Origin: Anniella stebbinsi
Lineage: Eukaryota; Chordata; Lepidosauria; Squamata; Anniellidae
DNA length: 64,000 bases
Assembly: GCA_029215795.1 (NCBI GenBank)
Contig: JARDYH010000004.1
Coordinates: forward strand, 200,804,017-200,868,016
Reading direction: 5' to 3'
A program made the translations under genes and the position numbers. This document shows, one piece after another, positions 1 to 11,374 of the stretch; the stretch's first letter is position 1; each line of letters opens with the position of its first letter. The notes beneath the pieces are model-generated. The model did no database searches, was not told the DNA's origin, and was given only the letters and a program-made list of their open reading frames with translations.

Positions 1-354
1 GGGGCTTCTGGGAATAAGATTGGCTCCTTTCATTTTCCAGCCAATAGAGGGTGCTGTGGTTATAGCGCAAATCCAGAATTAAACAGGAAAAAATGTGCTT
101 TGAAGTCTTCTTAAGCCTCATGTAATGATTTGGGGAATAAGTAACCAACTTTCTTCCTTTTATGTGTGAAAATTAGCTGCTTTTCCATTCTGTTTCTTGA
201 ATTGTTAAATGTTAACTCAAAAGCTTTTACTTCTGATATTAACAGGAGGTGGACCAATGCCTGTTTTGTTTTTCTTTTAAAAACTGTATTAGTGCTTTTG
301 ATGGTATAGATTCATGTAAAAAATGTGTTCTCATGATCTAGAAATACTTGGTTT

Positions 355-475
355 ATAATGCAATTCTATGCATATCCTATGCATCAGAAGTAACTGAGTT
401 TAGTTACTTAGAAATCTATTGAATTCAGTGGGGCTTACTCCCAGACAAGTATGCATAGGATTGCAGCCTTAACCA
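355..475. repeat. Dispersed short palindromic repeat (CAATCCTATGCA family)
   Basis: The stretch runs from a degenerate CAATTCTATGCA to GCATAGGATTGCAGCC, with GGGGCTTACTCCCAG between. The family recurs at 7722-7910, 14001-14068, 36628-36712, 43292-43440, 57975-58065, 60289-60362 and 63107-63185. The two ends are near reverse complements, so each copy can fold into a hairpin of roughly 80 bp. The partner in the second duplicate is 17595-17715. It looks like a MITE or hairpin repeat; I cannot name the family. Confidence 0.7.
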
Positions 476-1125
476 CCTAATCTGAAGAACCCTAACTATC
501 ATATAGCTTCCATTTTCTAAAATAGTGGCTCTGAGCACCCACAGACTTACTTTGCTTTCAGTGAAGGAAAGGGGAACTGAATAAAGAAAAGTGAAGAAAA
601 GGGGGAAATCAGAATAAAGCAGTATTCATTAGAAGTTTCCAGAAGCAGTGTGTACAAACTAGTTCTTAGCACACTTGTGTCACATCTATGTATGCACAAA
701 CATGTCTATTTCACAGGGAAATGCAGTCTTATTCCTCTTGACTGTATTGTTTCAAAGCTATTTAACAACCAGACTTGTCAATTTTCCCAAGACACATGAA
801 GCCGTCTGAAAACTGACTCATACAATTAGGAGGGGGGACTCAAGGATCCAGACATTACAATAAACAATGGTTCATAATGATAGGAATGAGTCCTAGTAAA
901 CCTTGGGCTCATTGGTTGTATCCAATGTTAGTCCTACTTAGAGTAGACCGATTTGAAGGAATGGCAAGTTTGTCATGACTAACTTAAGATACATTTATTT
1001 CAGTGGGTATACACTAAGTAGAACTAGCAATGGATACTACCCCATGTGCTCCGCCCTCCTCTACTGCAACCACAATGAAATCAGAATCTTTTGCTTCCAT
1101 TTTTATGAACCACAGCTTAGCACAG
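476..1125. other. Unannotated AT-rich DNA
   Basis: I see no gene or clear repeat here. A short open frame at 975-1280 runs into the palindromic repeat at 1126-1255, has no recognisable domain, and is present identically in both duplicates only because the DNA is duplicated. Confidence 0.6.
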
Positions 1126-1255
1126 CCTTCTCCAACCTGGTGTCCTCCAGATGTTTTAGACTTCAACAGCCATTAGCACCAGCCAGCATGGCCAATGATC
1201 AGGAATCCTGGGAGTTGTACTCCAAAACATCTGTAGAGACCAAGTTGGGGAAAGG
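1126..1255. repeat. Palindromic repeat (CCAACCTGGTG family)
   Basis: The left arm reads TCCAACCTGGTGTCCTCCAG followed by ATGTTTTAGACT. The right arm reads TCCAAAACATCTGTAGAGAC followed by CAAGTTGGGG, so the arms of about 50 bp are imperfect reverse complements around a GCCAGCATGGCCAATG centre. A half copy is visible at about 56158-56210 (CACATCTGGAGGACACCAGG). The second duplicate carries it at 18366-18495. It is a probable nonautonomous hairpin element common in reptile DNA; no family name is assigned. Confidence 0.7.
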
Positions 1256-3442
1256 TATTTTAAGAATTAAGTTTTGTTGAAACAAGCTAGCTTCTTACCC
1301 CATCGTTTGAAGCTGGCTTGTTTTAAACAAACTATAGTTAAGTGTAACCAGGTTTGAGAAAAATGACAAATCACACTTAATTAAAAAACAGAAGCTTTTA
1401 AACTCTTTGCAGTTGTGCTGGAGGAAGAGAGCGAAGGGGAAGGGGAACATGCAAGCTTGAGGCTTGCTGCAGGTCATTCCCATATGAAGAAGCATATACC
1501 TGTGCCTTCAAATGTACATGATTCTTTAATCTAACTTGTACAATGGCAGAGCAACCAGAGGTTTAATTAAATATGATAGGATGCCTAATCTGATATTCAT
1601 AATGAATTCAACAGGATACCTTTCTATGCTGGATAAAAACACTTAAGCTTTCACAATTTTTCCAACTATTGCCAATTTATGCTTATCATAAAATAAACCA
1701 AATATTCATCAGGCTTTATATTCATACCAGGAATTATTTAAAAGCACATCACTGAACTACTGCAACTAAGTATTCACACTTCCTTGTATGTGTGTTTGCT
1801 TTCTGGATTGCTTCAAACTATGTTAGGGACACTGGAGAGGTGTTTTGATAGTGCTTATTATTTGGTGAAAATAATGCTTTGCATCATGATGATCACAGGA
1901 GGCAGCAGAGGCTTGAGGCAGCTAATTCTGTTTCGGTGAGCAGTTGGGTGTAATAGCTTAATATATGTGTAATCAGACTTAGTGGGCTTGCTACATGTCT
2001 CTGGGCAAAACCTATGGCCACTGTGGACATATTATTTTATTTCAGATAGTTGTTAGAAAGCAGTTTTATATCCTGAAGTGACACATTTCTCTCTTATTTT
2101 CTAACTAAGTTAAGCTTTTTCATTTTCTTTTTAATACTGTACCAACTTGACTTTTCCCCCCCTCCTTTTTTGGCAAGATTTGTAAGATTTTTAAAAGTTT
2201 TTTAAAATCAATTCTTGTTTACTTAAAAACAAGGAAACACACCATACATAGTAGAATTTCCAACTCTGCCACTATTAGAGCTAGATTACGTTTACATCTT
2301 TTTCTGTACCACTTTTGAATTGATCCTACCACATACAAACTTATTATTGTTCTTGTTATTTTCAACAAAATTTCTGCAAAACTTTTTTATTTTAGGTTGG
2401 ATCCAGAATTTGCCTCCTGCAGACTGAAGGGCTCCTTCTGTCCATGGAAAGCCTCTGATCCAGCAGCGGAATCTGGAATGGGTCAAAGGTGATTAACAGA
2501 ATGGAGGAGGTGGTGGTTTTTGTTGAAAATGTGCTCTGGAGGTCCCCCTTCAGAACAGCGGGCATGGGGGTGCTAGGAGCCATTGCAGGAAATTGGTGAA
2601 ATTGTCTCCCTGGGTTCCACTGGTGAGAGTGTTCTTAATGGAACTCATGTCAATGGAAGCAAGCTCTGGATCCAATCAATCCCATATCTCTGATGTTTCT
2701 GAAGGGTCATTTAATATCATTCCAATGAGTTGTGACAATTACTTTTACAGTGTATGGTACGTTTTTAAGGAATAGCCAAGCAGTTATCTCATAATTTCAC
2801 TAAGGTTCCAGCATACCAACAACTGATTATTTGTATACAGTTTGTCAAGCACTGCCTGGCCATTCAGATGTGTCTTAAAGTGGTCATATCGTCACTTCAC
2901 AAATACACACTGTTATCTAAAACACTGAGAACATTGCCACGAATTCTGTGCATCAGTTCTAAATAAAGAATGTATGAGAGTTCAATTAACATGAGGGAAG
3001 CTCTGTAAAAACTTAACTTGTTAGCTTAAAGTCAGCATGTTGTAAACACTCACCTCCACTGCAAGACAAGGAATCAGCAGCTTGACTATTAAGAGTAGAG
3101 TAAACAAACCTTTTCTCTACTTTTGTTGTAGCCCTAAAGAAATGGCATGAAGTATCAAACTAATCCTAGCTGAACTTACCTGTGAGCAAAGTAGGGTGCA
3201 GTTTGGATGTAGGAGCTCTTGAGCAAATGGTTTGATCCAGATATTGAATCCAGCAATGCCTTTTCATCTAGTACAAGTAATCAAGCCACAAACTGCACAT
3301 CTTTCCTTGTGTGCTGGCTTTAATGAGCAGCCTTGATGTGCAAGAAAACCATTTTATCCTTTTAAAATGTCATGACTTAACATGCAGACTAATTAAAGGC
3401 ATCTTATTATCCTGCCATAGTTGCATGTTCAATCTTGATATT
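1256..3442. other. Unannotated AT-rich DNA
   Basis: I find no coding region or recognisable repeat. The short open frames here (for example 1295-1495 minus and 2593-2775 plus) show no domain, have no neighbouring exon signals that I could link, and look random. Confidence 0.6.
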
Positions 3443-3952
3443 GGCTCAATTCGGATGACACATTAGGCAACGGAGGAGGAGGGGGGGAATAATCATCAGT
3501 TGTGTTGCTTATTGTGTCATCTGGAGGGCAGCACACAACGCACACACAACTGACTGTACATTAATCAGGCACTTTAAACAACGGAGCGAAACAACGGGCT
3601 TGCACGTTGTTTAGCCCAAAGCCCTGTTGTTTAAAGTGTCGTCCGAATTCAGCCCCCCCTCTCTCCGTGGACTATTCCATTTGGGAATAGAGTTCTGCTG
3701 CCTAGAGCAGCCAAAAAACCCCAGCCGCTCTATGCAGCTGGCAGAACTCATGGTGCATGCTGGGATACGGCTGGGGGACACACGGAGGAGAAGCTACAAC
3801 CAAAATGGCCACCGCAAGTTCCTTGCAGCCGGGGCGTTTGCCGGTTCTGAGAAGCGCCAGCTGCAGAGTGTCGTCTGTGGAGCTCCTCCTGCCTAACGCA
3901 CGGTCAGTACGTTATTTACCCCTCCGTTGCTTAATGTCGTCCGAACTGAGCC
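3443..3952. mobile_element. MITE with 33 bp terminal inverted repeats and 3 bp target duplication
   Basis: The left end reads GGCTCAATTCGGATGACACA then TTAGGCAACGGAGG. The right end, reverse complemented, reads GGCTCAGTTCGGACGACATT then AAGCAACGGAGG. ATT flanks both ends (3440-3442 and 3953-3955). Inside sits a second inverted pair around AAACAACGGAGC and CTGTTGTTTAAAGTG, so the element may be composite. A relative with the same ends is at 58401-58603, also with a 3 bp flank duplication. Three-base duplications suggest a PIF/Harbinger-like origin, which is inference. No transposase is present. The second duplicate has it at 20683-21192. Confidence 0.75.
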
Positions 3953-4558
3953 ATTGTGTGCTTTAAAGCAAATTTCTTATATATATTTGAAAGAGTTCTC
4001 TTCTAAAGTGCTTCTAAAATGCATCTGCAGCTATATCTCATAAATGTTTAAAACATCTTGAAAACAACTGGGATTTTGGAGCACAGCTGCATACCTTAGT
4101 GATTCAGATATTAAAGCGTTCATATCTACTAGTAAGGAAAGTTCAAATACTCAATCTCCTCCCACACTGTCTGGCTACCATACTGCTGGGTCATGTCTCT
4201 TTTCAGACAATTCATTTATACTTTTATATCGATACTGACTTGATGTATATTAGACTCTGAATACAAAAAATGGTGTGGGGTGCGGTGAGAAGGCATGACA
4301 GGTTCTGTCCACATTGTAAATTGTAATGTGGAGGAGGGGAATCCTGAATAAGTAACAAAGTGCACTTGTTACTTGTTCTAGGAATATTTTAAAAATTACA
4401 AGCTGCAAAGACAAAGCAAAGCTTAGCACAGATCATATTATAATTACAGAACCTGGAATACACTTTAAAAAACCTCCCAGTTTTTCAAGATAACACACAA
4501 ATGGAGTAGGAGGTTGCTTCAAGATGAGGATTATAAACACCCTGCCTCATTTATCAAA
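3953..4558. other. Unannotated DNA holding the empty DIRS target site
   Basis: I recognise no gene. The interval contains the uninterrupted target CACTTTAAAAAACCTCCCAG at 4461-4480, which in the second duplicate is split by the DIRS insertion. Confidence 0.8.
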
Positions 4559-6190
4559 TTTTTTTTTGTATAATTTTTATTAATTTTTCAACAAAACAAA
4601 ACAAACATACATAATATATAAACAAACTAACTCCCTCGACTACCCCCGTGCACCCCCCCCGAGACCTACTCACATTCATCCATCATCCTTCCAGAATTTT
4701 AATGATTCTTTTGAAGGCGATTGTCCCTTTCCCGATCTTAAAACATATTCCAAAAAGGGAGTCCATATATCTCCAAAATCACTCTTACTGGACATTCCCC
4801 TCATTATTTTCATTTTACATGTCAACATATCATTCAATGCAATATCCCAAATTTCTTTATACCAATCTTCTATTTTATAACTTTGTTGCCCTTTCCAAAT
4901 TTTAGCAATCATTATTCTAACAGGTGCCAGGAGGTTGTTTACCAATTCTCTATTAATTATATGCTTATTCCTACTATCCCAGATTGCTAGTAGAGCTAAC
5001 TTCGGGTTTAATTCCAATTTACTTCCAATTATATCACTTATTTCTTTAAAAACCCTTTCCCAAAATTTTTGTACTTGTTCACAGCTCCACCACATATGGA
5101 AATAGGTCCCAACTTCCTGACATCCCCTCCAACAGTTCTTGGACACTTTTTTATCAATCTGGTGAAATCGTACGGGTGTTAGATACCATCTCCAAACTAT
5201 CTTATAATAGTTCTCCTTAATTCTAATCGACAATAATTTCAACATTCTTCCATTCCATATCTTCCCCCAATTATCTTCATTAATTTTTTCCCTTAGATCT
5301 TCTTCCCATACCTCTTTTATAACCTTGAGTCCTGAAATTCCTCCTCTATTAATATTTTATATATCTCGCTAGTGAGTCCTTTCTTAGTTCTAGCTTCATC
5401 TTTTTTTTCTATTTGTTCAATTAAATCTTCAAATCTGGTATTGTTTCTACATTTCTTATTTTTCATCCTCCATTCCTCTGTCCATTTTACCAGTTGCAGA
5501 CACTTGAACCACGCTATCTTTTGTCCTTCAAACAAATCTTTAATGTGCTCACTACCCTTCATCTTTCCCATCCAATTCCTTAGCTTAAGAATATCTTGTT
5601 CTTTCAGTCTCCCTTCTATCTCTGATTTTAATGCTCTTGGGAAGTTTCCCACTACTACCACTGGGGCAAGCGGAGAATCCCCTGGTATCAACTTCCCCCT
5701 ATACTTCTCCCATATCGATATTATATTTTCCAATAATGGGTTGTCTAGTACCTTCCATTCTTTCTTCTGCATTTTAGTAAAAAAGATATTCCGCAATTTA
5801 CATTCTCCCTCTATTGTTTGCGATTCCAACCATTCCAAATCTTGCTCCCCTAAAATAGCATAAATAACATATCTTAACTGATTAGCAATATAATAATTCT
5901 TAATATTAGGAAGTCCTAAACCTCCTTTCTTTTGAGTCTTATACCATAACCCCTTATTTATCCTAGCTCTTCTATCCCCGTTACAATATGCATTAATCAT
6001 ATTTTGCCAATTTTTAAGCTCAGCTACTGAAATTCTAATAGGTAGCATTCTAAACAAAAAATTAACCTTAGGTAATATCTTCATTTTAATAACCGCTATT
6101 CTACATTTATCGAATTTTGTACAGGGTTCAGACAATATTATCTTCCAATTGTAACCCTCTGTGTTTTTCCACTACTTCTATCTTTTCCCT
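4559..6190 (-). pseudogene. L1-type LINE, 5'-truncated ORF2 C-terminal part, first copy
   Basis: The minus strand encodes the C-terminal end of an L1 ORF2 protein, the LINE replication protein. An upstream piece (6135-5317) contains KMKILPKVNFLF and GGLGLPNIKNYY. A downstream piece (5245-4676) contains WYLTPVRFHQ and CWRGCQEVGTYFHMWW, typical of the region after the reverse transcriptase. The two pieces are in different frames: near 5335 the reading frame must shift to continue as GLKVIKEVWEEDL, so this is a dead copy. Endonuclease and catalytic RT core are absent (5' truncation). The 3' side ends in an A/T tract, seen as T at 4559-4567 on the plus strand. I found no clear target duplication. 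The 5' boundary is approximate. Confidence 0.85.
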
Positions 6191-6422
6191 AACTGCTGGG
6201 TAGCTGCTGGGTAGCTACTGGACATGGAGTTGCTTTGTAGCTGGAAAGCAATGGCCATTTGATGTCTTGTATAAAGATGAGAGCTGAGAAGTGTCAACCC
6301 AGAACTAACTTTCCCACCTTCAGAAAGTGGTGAAAGTCTCCTAGGTTAATGGACAGCATAATATTAACTTGTTATGAATTTTCTCAATTAACAGAGGCAC
6401 TTATAATTACATAGAGATTGCA

Positions 6423-6455
<33 letters not shown>
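6423..6455. repeat. (ATT)11 microsatellite
   Basis: Eleven ATT units are present here against twelve at 29646-29681 in the second duplicate. Apart from the DIRS insertion this is the only difference I noticed between the two copies. Confidence 0.95.
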
Positions 6456-7721
6456 TAAAGTGTAGGAGTGAGCTGTATTATTTTAAAGCAAAAAATAAAT
6501 ACCTTTATTAGAGTACGTGATAGCTAACAACTGCACACAAATGCATTAGGTCTCCAAAAACATAAGAATACATCCCAAAATAAATAGTTTGATATTCACA
6601 ATATTTACTTTGTTAAAATATGCTTCTGTGCCACTACATTCAGCCCAGATTGTACTAAGCCCTAAATAACTTGCAATGTGTACAACTAGTAGTTAAAATA
6701 ATACTTATATTTTATTTTCAATGTTTTGCCCTTAGGTCTGAAAAATAGGAAGCCATGACTTTTGAGTCATTCTTGCCTCTTTTGGCTAATCCCAATTAGC
6801 TTCTCAATATTTTGTTTTGTTTTGTTTTGTTTTTGGCATATCTTTAAAGCACCATGATTCACAGAGGCTGCAATCAGACATCACATTCCCCATCCTTCAA
6901 AATCTATTTGGCAAATTTGGGAACAAGCTGTGTGCCACATGCTCTCCTTTCCTTCACTAATGCACTCAGTTTAATAGAACAGTTCCTGGTATGAACCAGG
7001 AAAATTGTGATTTGAGTGACCTATCCAAACCAGGAGCACATGGTTTGGATGGTCAGTAACCTGACATCTGAATGTAGCCCATGTGTTCTGCAAATTTAAT
7101 TAACTTAATTCATGGGCTATTTAGTGACTACAATGGCTTGAAGTATAGATTACACAAAGGACAGGAATAGGGGTATTAAATCAGAAAAGGCCATTCATTT
7201 CACACCAGACATTGCAAATACAAAATCTAACTTAGCCCACCATCCTAGACAAGGGACAACAGCATCCTTAGTATTCGTACAAATGAAGGAGGCTATTATC
7301 CTTTGGAACATGCCAATGACCTGTGATTCTGCACTTCTACAAAGAGTAGAAATAGTAACCTCTTAAATGCTTGACTGGCTCTACCTGAATCAAAATTTGA
7401 AAGATATAGAATTACCATCTTCCTTTGTTAGGAGTCACTGGCTGTATTTTAAAGGCAAATTGCTTTACAATGTAGCTCATTAATGTGTGCATTACACTGA
7501 CTGCATCTCAACTTCCTGTAATTCTATTTTAGGAGGGAGCAAAGAAAATCCTCAATACAACTGTATTAAAGGGAAGGAAATGTGAATGGAATATAAAAAC
7601 ATCAGAAGTCATGAGCGTCCTGCAACTTCACTTCCAAAAGACACGTGAAAGGAACGTTGTGTAGATTGGCATCTGTTATCTATGACTAACTAAAGTCCCA
7701 TTGATTTCAATTGGATCCACC
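6456..7721. other. Unannotated AT-rich DNA
   Basis: No gene is recognisable. A short (TTTTG)n run lies near 6808-6832. Confidence 0.6.
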
Positions 7722-7910
7722 CTTAGGCTACAATCCTATACACATTTTCTTGGGAGTAAGCCCCATTAAACTCATTGGGCTTACTCTGAGTTAGGCATAT
7801 TTAGAGAAGAGCCATTAACTGCACAATCCTATGTATATATTTTCAGAGGTAAATCCCATAGTGTTCAGTAAGGCTTACTCTCTAGTAAGTGTGTTTAGGA
7901 GTACAGACTA
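7722..7910. repeat. Two adjacent CAATCCTATGCA-type hairpin repeats
   Basis: TAGGCTACAATCCTATACAC begins the first unit, which has a GGGAGTAAGCCCC / GGGCTTACTC pair inside. A second unit starts at GCACAATCCTATG near 7820 and ends near 7905. Both belong to the dispersed palindromic family. The second duplicate has them at about 30948-31136. Confidence 0.65.
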
Positions 7911-8550
7911 TGTTAGTTATGAGTAATTTATTCCCACTAATCTCAATGGGTCTACTCTAAATATGACTAAGTCTGGATTCAATCCTGTATGACTAATACC
8001 ACAAAATAACAGCAGTATCCAATAGCATCAGTGGAATATTTTAGAATACACTCAATATTGTAGATCTTGCTGCCCAGTTTAAGGCATGCTGACTCAACTG
8101 TAAATCCCAAAACAAGGATTACTTCCAGGAAAGTGTGCATAGGATTAGAGGGATTACTTCCTATACAGGATTAGAGTCCTCTTGATTTGTGTGTATTTAT
8201 ACAAAATATTTATATACCATCCCTCACCAAATTTGATTTGATTTTTCTATATATCAAAATATATCTGTATAAGCATTACAGTAATGTGTTCTTGTAACTA
8301 GAAATCTACCAGATTGATTTTGCTCATTAAAAAAACAACAACTGAAGTTTAAACAGTGTAGATGTGCAGAAAAATTTTGAAATTTCAAAAAAATTCAAAG
8401 CTCAGTCTTTAAGAGCAAAAACTATATTTTCTGCACGCCAAACAATCTCCTCTTGCTCTACGGTTCTATGCTGGTTTATTTGCTCTGTGTCAAACAGTGC
8501 CTGATCTGACATCACATGTTTTCAACCTGAATCGTAAAGAAATGCTAAAT

Positions 8551-9155
8551 TAGGAGTGACCATATGAAAAGGAGGACAGGGTTCCTAATTTTTTTTATTG
8601 TGAATGTTAACAAAACTGAACAAAAAATAAATTGTGAAAAAGAAAAACAAAGAAACATTACATATCTAGGAATGACACTTTTTATCAGCTATACCATTCA
8701 TAAAAAAAGAGAGACAGTTACGCGTAGGTTTCAAGAAAAGCAGACCAAATATCCATGTACTTATCAACTCATTCAAATGTTGATAACTTTGTTAAGTCCT
8801 CAGTCCATTGCATTATGGGAGGTGAGCATTTATCCTTCCAATGTGATATGAAAAGGAGGACAGGGCTCCTGTATCTTTAACAGTTGAACAGAAATGGGAA
8901 TTTCAGCGGGTGTCATTTGTATGCATGCAGCATCTGGTGAAATTCCCTCTTCCTTACAACAGTTAAAGCTGCAGGAGTATAGCAAGAATAACAAGATACA
9001 AAAGAAGTTAGGCTCCTAAAGTTTTAACCGTTGTGATGAAGAGAGAATTTCACCAGGTACTGCATGCATACAACTGTCACTTGCTGAAATTCCCTTTTTC
9101 AATACAACTGTTAAAGACACAGGAGTCCTATCCTCTTTTTCTTATGGTCACCCTA
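8551..9155. mobile_element. Palindromic hAT-like MITE, split by an L1 fragment
   Basis: The ends are TAGGAGTGACCATATG at 8551 and CTTATGGTCACCCTA at 9155. Internally the sequence is a head-to-head palindrome built on AGGACAGGGCTCCTGTATCT, AACAGTT and GAAATTCCCTCTTCC with their complements. A short L1 fragment (8582-8845) interrupts the left arm. The family recurs at 12093-12392, 46370-46531 and 47587-47906, where 8 bp target duplications point to the hAT superfamily. The flanks of this copy show no matching 8-mers. The copy in the second duplicate is at 31777-32381. Confidence 0.8.
8582..8845 (-). mobile_element. Short L1-type 3' fragment inserted in the MITE
   Basis: The fragment is flanked by a perfect 20 bp duplication (ATATGAAAAGGAGGACAGGG at 8562-8581 and 8846-8865). 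It begins on the plus strand with a T tract, so the 3' poly(A) end faces left and the element lies on the minus strand. Its body (ATTGTGAATGTTAACAAAAC, then AGGTTTCAAGAAAAGCAGAC) matches the 3' part of the L1 at 42087-42979. The 20 bp duplication and truncation are typical of target-primed L1 insertion. The copy in the second duplicate is 31808-32071. Confidence 0.85.
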
Positions 9156-9949
9156 ACAGAGAGGGACCTCCACTGGAGATCTTGGAGTGCAAGTAGGATG
9201 CCATGGGAGAAGGTGCTCTTTGGATCCCATCTCTACTACTACCGTACCATATACTGATTTTACATCACTTTATTGATGTACTAACCACCATCTATACAAA
9301 AGAAAAATACGACTTACAAATTCCTTGGCCAGAAACTTGTCTCCTCTGTCCTTTTGCTTTCAATTTGGACTCTACAGTGACCCAAAAATTCCACCCAAGA
9401 GTAACATAATGAAGCCATAGCTTGTGCACTCTTGTCCCATCTGTGGCATTGCAGTGCTCATTCTTGAGAATAGTCTTGGAGAGCGATTACAAGCAAGATT
9501 AATGCCATGCTGAGCTCTTCAGAAAAAAGAGTGGGATAAAAATGCTCCTTGGAGGAACAGCAAGATAAAAACAACAGCCTTGTTAAACTTGGGTTGCCTA
9601 TAGGCAACATACCAAAGGAAGCTGCCACATTATGAGTCAGATCATTGGTCCCTCTAGTTTAGTATTGTGTACACTTATGAGCAATGACACTCCAGTGTTT
9701 CAGGAAGGAGTCCTTCTATCTGGAGATGCCAAGAGATAGAACCTGGGAACTTCTGAAAGCAAAATACATACTCTACCATTTCACAAATAATTCAAACTTG
9801 CCCCATTTACAAATGGGAGTGGGTTTTCTTGAAAAAGCTTACAAATTCCCGAACTTGCAATCACATTTAGAAAATGAGTATTTTTTAAAATGTGCACTTC
9901 AAAATACATTTTCCAAGAAATGCACATTTTCATGGTTTAGCCAATCGCC

Positions 9950-10186
9950 TGGTTCACACGGAATGACAATCCATTGTGGGTTGTAGTTACATATGAAGCC
10001 TGCATTATAGTTTAACTATGGATTTTTAACCATGAGTAATTCAGGAAGAGGTTTGTTTTGGGATGTGACCTCTGGGCTGTACATGGTTAACAACCCATAG
10101 CTACATCTTAGTGCAGAGTTTGCACATACCGACAACCCATGATTCAATGTCAACCCTTACTCTGGGTTGTCATTATGTGTGAACCA
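9950..10186. mobile_element. MITE with GGTTCACAC terminal inverted repeats
   Basis: The left end TGGTTCACACGGAATGACAA and the right end GGGTTGTCATTATGTGTGAA then CCA are inverted repeats of about 23 bp. Repeated CAACCCA and GGGTTGT blocks lie inside. Related ends occur at 12525-12703 and near 13670-13770. I see no unambiguous target duplication and no transposase. The copy in the second duplicate is 33176-33412. Confidence 0.65.
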
Positions 10187-10880
10187 ATTCAGAGGAGGGA
10201 AAGTGCGGACCTTTGAAAAGCGAGACAGAAAGTGCACTTTTTCCACTCAAAATGTGCACTTTTCCCATTCAAATGAAAGGGAAAACAGTTCACAAACAAC
10301 AGCAGGAGCCAGGTGAACCAAGCCAAGAAGTGGAGTTTGGAAAATCTCAGAGAACTCAAGCATCCCTGATTCTCCCATCGTTAGCCATATTTCAAAGACG
10401 GCATGTTGCCTATGAGTTAGAGACTGCAAGCTTAACAAACCTGTAAGATGATGTGCTTGTATGAATGCCAGCTCCATAGGAAATGACCCTATGCCTTACA
10501 TGTGAAAATAAACTAGCTATCCATTTGTAAATAGATGTTTCAGCCAAATATAATACAAATGGTATTTTTCTGTTTTAAATTTGTGCCCTGGTAGTGTGTT
10601 ATATTCATGAAAATGAATTCAGATTTCACAAATAACATTCTAAATAAATAAAAACAGTTCAAATTGGTTTAAAAAATGAAAGTACTTTTAAATGAAGATT
10701 TCCTTAGCACACTTATGAGAACAGCTGATTTATTTCATTTCGTGTGTGACCGAACACTTTATAGATCCTTCACTATAGTAATAGTTGTTTGGAATGAATG
10801 ACCATGTATTTACATGTTACTCTGTGACAGGCAAATATGCCCTAAAGCCTACATGTATAACAAAATATGATCTGTGTTTC
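10187..10880. other. Unannotated end of the first duplicate copy
   Basis: No gene is recognisable. Homology to the second copy ends at 10880, after TGATCTGTGTTTC. Confidence 0.7.
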
Positions 10881-11339
10881 ATTGGTATTTTGTGTTGTTA
10901 AGAATTTCCTTACCACCCCCATCTTGATTACCATGGATAGGTGTATTGCTATAGTTTTACCTGGGGTGCCTCTACAAGAGCGATTTAAAGCTCTTTCAAG
11001 GCGCATTACCAAATTTACCTCTACAAGTGTGAAGTGCAAATCGGGTCCAGGTGCTTTAAATCTCAGATTATTTGCATTTTCAAATACGTGTTAAATAGCG
11101 AGTTTTAATTTACCACGGGAGTAAGAGCGTCTTATGTCCGTGTAAACAATTTTGTGAGGAGGCACATTAATGATCAGATGGCCTTGTTGTCATGCGTATG
11201 TGTGGATAATTAGTGATCCGCTTAGACAACTCGTCCCCTTGCTTCTTGCTGGGTTCCTGAGAGACAGGAAGCAGGGAAAGGGGGGGCGGGCAGGGGGAGA
11301 GTGTTTTCATACTTGCCTGCATGCCTGCCTCCATCCATA

Positions 11340-11374
<35 letters not shown>

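Larger units (their letters stand above)
1..10880. repeat. Long direct repeat, first copy (DIRS-free)
   Basis: This segment recurs at 17241-34106. Base 1 pairs with 17241 (offset 17240) up to the insertion point near 4462-4472, then the offset is 23223, and 23226 after an ATT repeat. The last shared base pair is 10880/34106, after a common TGATCTGTGTTTC. All corresponding open frames translate identically in the two copies, and I saw no mismatch in the lines compared. The left boundary cannot be placed because the match begins at the first base of the window. This copy lacks the DIRS element and shows the empty target CACTTTAAAAAACC. It may be a recent segmental duplication or two haplotypes retained by the assembly. 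Confidence 0.97.

Noticed and set aside
975..1280. 101-codon open frame repeated identically at 18215-18520
   Set aside because: It is conserved only because the whole block is duplicated; it runs into a palindromic repeat and has no domain.
5372..5863. Plus-strand frame of 163 codons, also at 28595-29086
   Set aside because: Shadow of the L1 ORF2 remnant on the other strand.
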